From NCBI GenBank assembly GCA_937873695.1, contig CALMYL010000006.1, forward strand, positions 225,185 to 289,184: a stretch of 64,000 nt of DNA. Direction: 5' to 3'. This DNA is from an uncultured Ignavibacteria bacterium. GTDB lineage: Bacteria; Bacteroidota; Ignavibacteria; Tepidaquicellales; OLB5. Below are positions 59,235-64,000 of this stretch, piece by piece. The position numbers and the translations under genes were made by a program. Position 1 is the first letter of the stretch. The number at the start of each line of letters is the position of its first letter. Below the pieces are notes generated by a model. That model was given only the letters and a program-made list of their open reading frames with translations. It did not search any database and was not told the DNA's origin.

Positions 59235-61544
59235 ATGATGCTGAAAAAACTCGTTGTATTAACAGCTCTGTTTGTAATTAGCGCTTCACTGTTTTCACAG
59301 AATTCCACAGGCGGATGGAATATTTATACTTCATTAAGAGAGGTGAAAGGGATTTCCCTGGGAGGTGATCAGGTTTGGGCGGCTTCATCTGGCGGTTTGT
59401 TTAATTTTGATCCCAATAATTTTTCAAATATAAAAAAGTACACATCTCTTGATGGACTTGGCTCCAATGAGCTGACTGCTGTAACGGCCGGCAGTAATAA
59501 TAGTGTGTGGGTAGGCGCTTTTGATGGTTCCATAAGTGTACTTAATGCCGGTGACGGCTCTTGGAGGCAGATAACCGATATATATAACTCAACCGAGCCA
59601 TCCAAAAGGATAAATGCCTTTTATGAATATAATAATCTGATGTTCTTTGCCACGGAGTTTTGTATTGTGAAATTCAATATCCCGCAGTTCCAGTTTGTTG
59701 ACCAGCCTTATACGAGGTATGGCAATTTGATTTCACCCTCACCGGTATATGATATAATGGTGGTTAACGATACGTTGTGGGCAGCTACAAAGAACGGTAT
59801 TGCTTATGCTAATATTAACAATAACCTTCCCATAGCATCTAACTGGTTAACTTTTACAACGGGGAATTCAGTGCTTAAGAATGACAAGGCGAACAGTGTT
59901 GTTTATTTTGATTCCAGAGTTTTTATTGGAACTGACAGCGGTATGGTCTTTTTTCAGAACGGTACATTAAGTACGTTCGCCCCGATGTTCAACGGAAATC
60001 CTCTCATGGACCCTGTATCCAAAGTAACAGTATCAGGCAGCACAATGTATTTTTCTGTTTTTTCATATAACGGAAATGAAAGAACAAATTTCAGATTATT
60101 CAAGGTTAGTCTATCAAATATCAATAATGCTGAGCTTATTGAGACTGGTACAGATGTAAACTCATTGAAAGTAAACTCCGCGGGTGATCTGCTGATAGGT
60201 ACACAGAATAATGGCGTAAATGTTTACAGGAATAATTCCGGAAATTACGTTATTCCTAACGGACCATTTTCAAACCTTCAATCAAGCTTGACAGTAGATG
60301 GCTCCAGCAGATTGTGGTCAGTTTCCGGATCGCTGGGTGACTGGACTCCAAGATCAGGTATATATGAACTTAGCGGTGACTCATGGACTAATTTCACTTA
60401 TAGTTCAAATCCGGTTATTGGTAATGGCTGCTGCGGTTGGGTTAATGTTTATCCAGATAGACTTGGCAATATGTGGGTGGCAGGCTGGGGCAACGGGTTG
60501 CTCAAAATCAACGGGAATGATATTACCAGGTATGATGAAACCAATTCAGTACTTGCATTTGCGGGAGGAGCTGGTTTTGTATTAACATATGGTCTTGATG
60601 AAGATAATTCAGGGAATCTTTGGGTGCTGAATAATTTTGTACAGAACAGCATTGTTAATTTCACTCAGCAAGTTTCTTATCCCGCACCTGTTGGAAATAC
60701 TGCGGCATTCTTTACAACGCTGGCAATTGATAATTTTAACACAAAATGGATGACATTGCATCCCATTGAAGGCGGTGTGAGAGGGCTGATGTATTTCAAT
60801 GAAGGTACATCTCCAACTGGCGCACTTATTAATTACTCACAGCTTGGTACCGATGTTGGACAGGTAAACCAGGTTGTTACAGATAAGAACGGTGAAGTTT
60901 GGGTAGCCACAAATAACGGTGTTATAGTGATACCCAATCCGGAACAGGTTATTAATAACCCCGGATCAGTACCAACGCTGTTCAAAATGAGGATCATAGA
61001 AAATGGAATAAGTACGCCTTTGACAGAAAATGTTCTTTCAATTGCGGTTGACGCTTTGAACAATAAATGGCTTGGTACAATTTCTGACGGCGTTTTATAT
61101 GTATCGCCGGATGGCTCTACCCTGCTTGCAAGATATAATACATTGAACTCACCTTTGATCGATAATAAGATCTTATCGATTGCTGTTGATAATGAAACAG
61201 GTACTGCATATTTCGGAAGTGAAAAAGGTATTGTCTCATATAAAACCATAGCCGTTAATCCGCTGGAGGAGTGCGACAAGATCAAAGCCGGCCCGAATCC
61301 GTTTATAGTGCCTTCAGGGGTTACATTGAAAATAGACGGCCTTGTTGCAGAATCTACAGTTAAGATCCTTAGTATCAGCGGAGTGCTTGTAGCAGAATTT
61401 GAAACACCCGGCGGCAGGATAGCTGAATGGGACGGTAAAGACCTGAATGGCAATTATGTTTCAAGCGGTATATATATTATTGCAGGATATAATAAAGATG
61501 CCAGCAAGGTTTGTACCGGTAAAATTGCAATTGTAAGAAATTAA
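59235..61544 (+). CDS. PorZ-like secreted beta-propeller with C-terminal Ig-like sorting domain
   Basis: A 769-residue exported protein. A signal peptide (about 1-20) is followed by repeated two-component-regulator-propeller words (VWAASSGGLFNFD, VWVGAFDGSI, LWAATKNGIAYA, KWLGTISDGVLYV), forming two propellers, and a FlgD/CTD-like Ig domain at the end (about 690-769: NPFIVPSGVTLKIDGL...WDGKDLNGNYVSSGIYIIAGY). In length and layout it resembles PorZ, a surface component of the type IX secretion system attaching anionic LPS. The repeat-only similarity leaves other propeller proteins possible. Confidence 0.75.
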   Translation: MMLKKLVVLTALFVISASLFSQNSTGGWNIYTSLREVKGISLGGDQVWAASSGGLFNFDPNNFSNIKKYTSLDGLGSNELTAVTAGSNNSVWVGAFDGSISVLNAGDGSWRQITDIYNSTEPSKRINAFYEYNNLMFFATEFCIVKFNIPQFQFVDQPYTRYGNLISPSPVYDIMVVNDTLWAATKNGIAYANINNNLPIASNWLTFTTGNSVLKNDKANSVVYFDSRVFIGTDSGMVFFQNGTLSTFAPMFNGNPLMDPVSKVTVSGSTMYFSVFSYNGNERTNFRLFKVSLSNINNAELIETGTDVNSLKVNSAGDLLIGTQNNGVNVYRNNSGNYVIPNGPFSNLQSSLTVDGSSRLWSVSGSLGDWTPRSGIYELSGDSWTNFTYSSNPVIGNGCCGWVNVYPDRLGNMWVAGWGNGLLKINGNDITRYDETNSVLAFAGGAGFVLTYGLDEDNSGNLWVLNNFVQNSIVNFTQQVSYPAPVGNTAAFFTTLAIDNFNTKWMTLHPIEGGVRGLMYFNEGTSPTGALINYSQLGTDVGQVNQVVTDKNGEVWVATNNGVIVIPNPEQVINNPGSVPTLFKMRIIENGISTPLTENVLSIAVDALNNKWLGTISDGVLYVSPDGSTLLARYNTLNSPLIDNKILSIAVDNETGTAYFGSEKGIVSYKTIAVNPLEECDKIKAGPNPFIVPSGVTLKIDGLVAESTVKILSISGVLVAEFETPGGRIAEWDGKDLNGNYVSSGIYIIAGYNKDASKVCTGKIAIVRN

Positions 61545-61550
61545 ACTGCT

Positions 61551-62315
61551 ATGCTTGTAATACCCGTAATAGATATACAAAACGGCAGATCAGTTAGAAT
61601 GGTCGAAGGGCTTGAAGATAAGACGGTATATTATTCCGAAAGCCCTTTGAATATGGCGCGGCTATTCCGCAAGGAAAACGCCAAAGTTATTCATATCTCC
61701 GATCTTGACGGCGCTGTTTCGGGTAAACGCAAAAATTATGAACTGATAAAGGAAATCACTGAAACAGTCGGCGTGCCCATACAGCTTGGCGGCGGTATAA
61801 GGACTTTTGAGATCGCCAACCAGTTGATACGTGAACTGGGTGTTTACAGAATTGTTATAGGAACTTCTGCAATTGATAACATTGATCTTATTAAAAAGCT
61901 CATTGATGAATTCGGAAAAAGCAAGGTCGCAATTAGTGTTGATGTAAGGAACGGTTTTCTTGTGAAAGATGGGTGGGGTAATGATACAAATATTCATGCA
62001 CTTGAATTCGCATTGGGAATGAAAAAACTTGGTGTAGAAAGAATAATCTATCAGGATGTTGCAAGAGTTGGCACTCTTACCGGACCCGATACAGAGGGGC
62101 TTAAACAAATTGCTTTTGAGACCGGATTAAAAGTCACAGCAGCCGGTGGCATTTCCAGTTACCAGGACCTTTTGAAGATTCAGGAACTCGAAAAATTCGG
62201 AGTTGATTCAGTTATGATGAGCCGAGCCCTTTATGAAAATAAATTCCCATGCCAGGCTATCTGGCGCGAACAGGAAAAAATCGATACATCACTTGAATTG
62301 CCGAGGGTAAAATAA
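61551..62315 (+). CDS. hisA: HisA-type ProFAR isomerase
   Basis: Catalyses isomerisation of ProFAR in histidine synthesis. The 254-residue TIM barrel shows IPVIDIQNGRSVRMVEG at the start with the catalytic Asp, IQLGGGIRTFE and TAAGGISSYQDLL phosphate-binding loops. It starts 7 bp after the propeller gene stop, but other his genes are not adjacent. The variant C-terminus (NKFPCQAIWREQEKIDTS) is typical of Ignavibacteria and Chlorobi HisA. Confidence 0.85.
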   Translation: MLVIPVIDIQNGRSVRMVEGLEDKTVYYSESPLNMARLFRKENAKVIHISDLDGAVSGKRKNYELIKEITETVGVPIQLGGGIRTFEIANQLIRELGVYRIVIGTSAIDNIDLIKKLIDEFGKSKVAISVDVRNGFLVKDGWGNDTNIHALEFALGMKKLGVERIIYQDVARVGTLTGPDTEGLKQIAFETGLKVTAAGGISSYQDLLKIQELEKFGVDSVMMSRALYENKFPCQAIWREQEKIDTSLELPRVK

Positions 62316-62374
62316 ACAAATTGATGTAAAATTTAGAACCGTCTTTGCACCTGTTAAACATTCTTTAAAACCCT

Positions 62375-62382
62375 TATCTTTG
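62375..62382 (+). promoter_or_regulatory. TATCTTTG -7 element of hutU
   Basis: A perfect TAnnTTTG, with the ATG 23 bp later. Confidence 0.45.
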
Positions 62383-62404
62383 TACCTTAATCCTGTTAAT
62401 TACT

Positions 62405-64000
62405 ATGTCAAAACGAATAATAAAAGCTCCAACCGGCTCAGAACTTTCCTGCAAAAACTGGATATCAGAGGCCGCTATGCGTATGTTAATGAACAATTTA
62501 GATCCCGATGTAGCTGAACGCCCGGATGACCTTGTTGTATATGGCGGTGGCGGCAAAGCCGCAAGGAATTGGGAATGTTACGATGCAATTATAGATTCAC
62601 TCAAAAAGTTAAATGATGATGAAACCCTGCTGGTTCAATCGGGTAAACCGGTTGCTGTATTTAAGACCCATACGAACGCTCCCAAAGTTATAATATCAAA
62701 TGCTCAGCTTGTGCCTGCCTGGGCTAACTGGGATGAATTCCGCAGGCTTGATGCGCTAGGACTCACAATGTACGGACAAATGACTGCAGGCTCATGGATA
62801 TATATTGGCTCACAGGGTATTCTGCAGGGGACATACGAAACTTTCGCGGCTTGCGCTGATAAACATTTTAACAGTGATCTCTCCGGCAGATTTATTCTTA
62901 CAGCTGGTTTAGGGGGAATGGGCGGAGCACAGCCGCTTGCGGCTACTATGAACGGTGCAGTGATTCTTGGAATTGATGTTGATAAAACGAGGATACAAAA
63001 AAGAATTGATACTGGTTACTGCGATGTTATAACAGAAGATATTGATGAAGCTATAAAACTTGTGGAGGAAGCTAAGAAGAATAAAGAAGCTAAATCCATT
63101 GGACTTGTTGGCAATGCAGGCGATGTTTTGCCCGAGTTATTGAAAAGAAATATTATTCCTGATATTGTAACTGATCAGACTTCAGCTCATGATATGCTGA
63201 ACGGTTATGTACCTATGGGAATGACATTTGAAGAAGCACTGGAACTCAGAAAATCTGATCCGGATAAATATATTAAGCTCTCACGTGATACAGTTGTTGT
63301 TCATTGTAAGGCAATGCATGATTTCCTGAAAAAAGGCTCTATTGTGTTTGATTACGGTAACAATATCCGGGGCGAAGCATTAAACCATGGTTTCAAAGAG
63401 GCATTTGATATCCCCGGCTTTGTGCCTGAATACATCAGACCGCTTTTCTGTGATGGCAAAGGACCTTTCCGCTGGGCTGCTTTAAGCGGTGACCCGAATG
63501 ATATATTCGTTACCGATGAATATGTTCTCAAAACATTCCCTGAAAATAAAGCGCTTGCAAGATGGATAAAAAAAGCGCAGGAAAAAGTTCACTTCCAGGG
63601 GCTGCCTGCTAGAATCTGCTGGCTTGGTTATGGTGAACGTGCTAAAATGGGTAAGATATTCAATGAACTTGTTCGCAATGGGAAAGTGAAAGCGCCAATC
63701 GTAATCGGGCGCGACCATCTTGATTGCGGCAGCGTTGCCTCACCAAACCGTGAAACCGAAAAAATGAAGGATGGCAGTGACGCAATTGCAGACTGGCCGA
63801 TCCTTAACTTTGCATTAAATGCAGTAGGCGGCGCAAGCTGGGTATCTTTGCATCACGGCGGTGGCGTGGGTATAGGGCTATCTATCCACAGCGGAATGGT
63901 TGTGGTTGCTGATGGAACCAAAGAAGCCGAAGAACGATTGGAAAGAGTGTTAACATATGACCCGGGAATGGGTATAGTACGCCATGCGGATGCAGGCTAT
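62405..64000 (+). CDS. hutU: Urocanate hydratase, 3'-truncated by window edge
   Basis: Converts urocanate to imidazolone propionate in histidine degradation, using tightly bound NAD. The visible 532 residues include [36 protein letters not shown] (NAD-binding), the [13 protein letters not shown] segment and the active-site region [20 protein letters not shown]. The complete enzyme is about 555 residues, so only the end is missing. It sits beside hisA, the opposite branch of histidine metabolism. Confidence 0.95.
   Translation, partial: MSKRIIKAPTGSELSCKNWISEAAMRMLMNNLDPDVAERPDDLVVYGGGGKAARNWECYDAIIDSLKKLNDDETLLVQSGKPVAVFKTHTNAPKVIISNAQLVPAWANWDEFRRLDALGLTMYGQMTAGSWIYIGSQGILQGTYETFAACADKHFNSDLSGRFILTAGLGGMGGAQPLAATMNGAVILGIDVDKTRIQKRIDTGYCDVITEDIDEAIKLVEEAKKNKEAKSIGLVGNAGDVLPELLKRNIIPDIVTDQTSAHDMLNGYVPMGMTFEEALELRKSDPDKYIKLSRDTVVVHCKAMHDFLKKGSIVFDYGNNIRGEALNHGFKEAFDIPGFVPEYIRPLFCDGKGPFRWAALSGDPNDIFVTDEYVLKTFPENKALARWIKKAQEKVHFQGLPARICWLGYGERAKMGKIFNELVRNGKVKAPIVIGRDHLDCGSVASPNRETEKMKDGSDAIADWPILNFALNAVGGASWVSLHHGGGVGIGLSIHSGMVVVADGTKEAEERLERVLTYDPGMGIVRHADAGY

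Overview
The window looks like a chromosome fragment from an Ignavibacteria-type bacterium (Bacteroidota/Chlorobiota side), probably uncultured. Four signs point there: repeated secreted proteins ending in the NYPNPFNP...SGVYFY...KKM.LVK sorting domain; Bacteroidota-type promoters (TTG-N19-21-TAnnTTTG); moderate-to-low GC; and Ignavibacteria-like housekeeping content such as a Kgd-type 2-oxoglutarate enzyme, MtaB, HU and a PorZ-like propeller. This placement comes from motifs only; no search was run.

Layout. 1-1.4 kb: the end of a tyrosine recombinase, tRNA-Pro(CGG), its terminator, and a truncated second copy of the tRNA 3' end split by a 22-bp hairpin. 1.4-2 kb: two tandem paralogous single-helix microproteins on the minus strand. 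2-12.3 kb: kgd, then a REC-PAS kinase and a 1586-residue PAS/GAF kinase. 12.4-20.7 kb: rpiB, the aat-clpS pair, a MoxR-like ATPase, a CBS protein, an ECF-sigma operon, a site-2 protease, a SixA-like phosphatase and mtaB. 21-34.7 kb: a helical unknown, an FG-GAP/UnbV secreted protein, a 610-bp gap with a strong promoter and a three-way-junction RNA candidate, a CBM9/beta-barrel protein, ChaA, CapA, and several small genes interspersed with palindromic repeats (GxxExxY, DUF427, ApaG). 35-43.3 kb: ABC exporter, HU, lipoprotein, RsmI-like methylase, M15 peptidase, UvrC. 43.4-48 kb: TetR - DUF4188 - NAD-dependent epimerase - TonB receptor, which reads as one regulated unit.

48.2-58.4 kb is the most unusual region. 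It holds three paralogous secreted S15/CocE-type hydrolases with sorting domains and two small secreted proteins made of little more than a sorting-domain-like module. Two unannotated 28- and 33-residue membrane microproteins lie downstream of hydrolases 1 and 2. Four of the five secreted genes share a conserved upstream block containing a promoter with exactly 21-bp spacing and a conserved 5' leader. An eight-copy array of the motif TTCTCACTATGA lies upstream of hydrolase 2. Together these suggest one co-regulated, expanded secretion locus.

58.4-64 kb: pterin dehydratase, a TPR protein, a PorZ-like propeller, hisA and the start of hutU, which runs off the window. Short palindromes nested inside larger intergenic repeats recur across the window.
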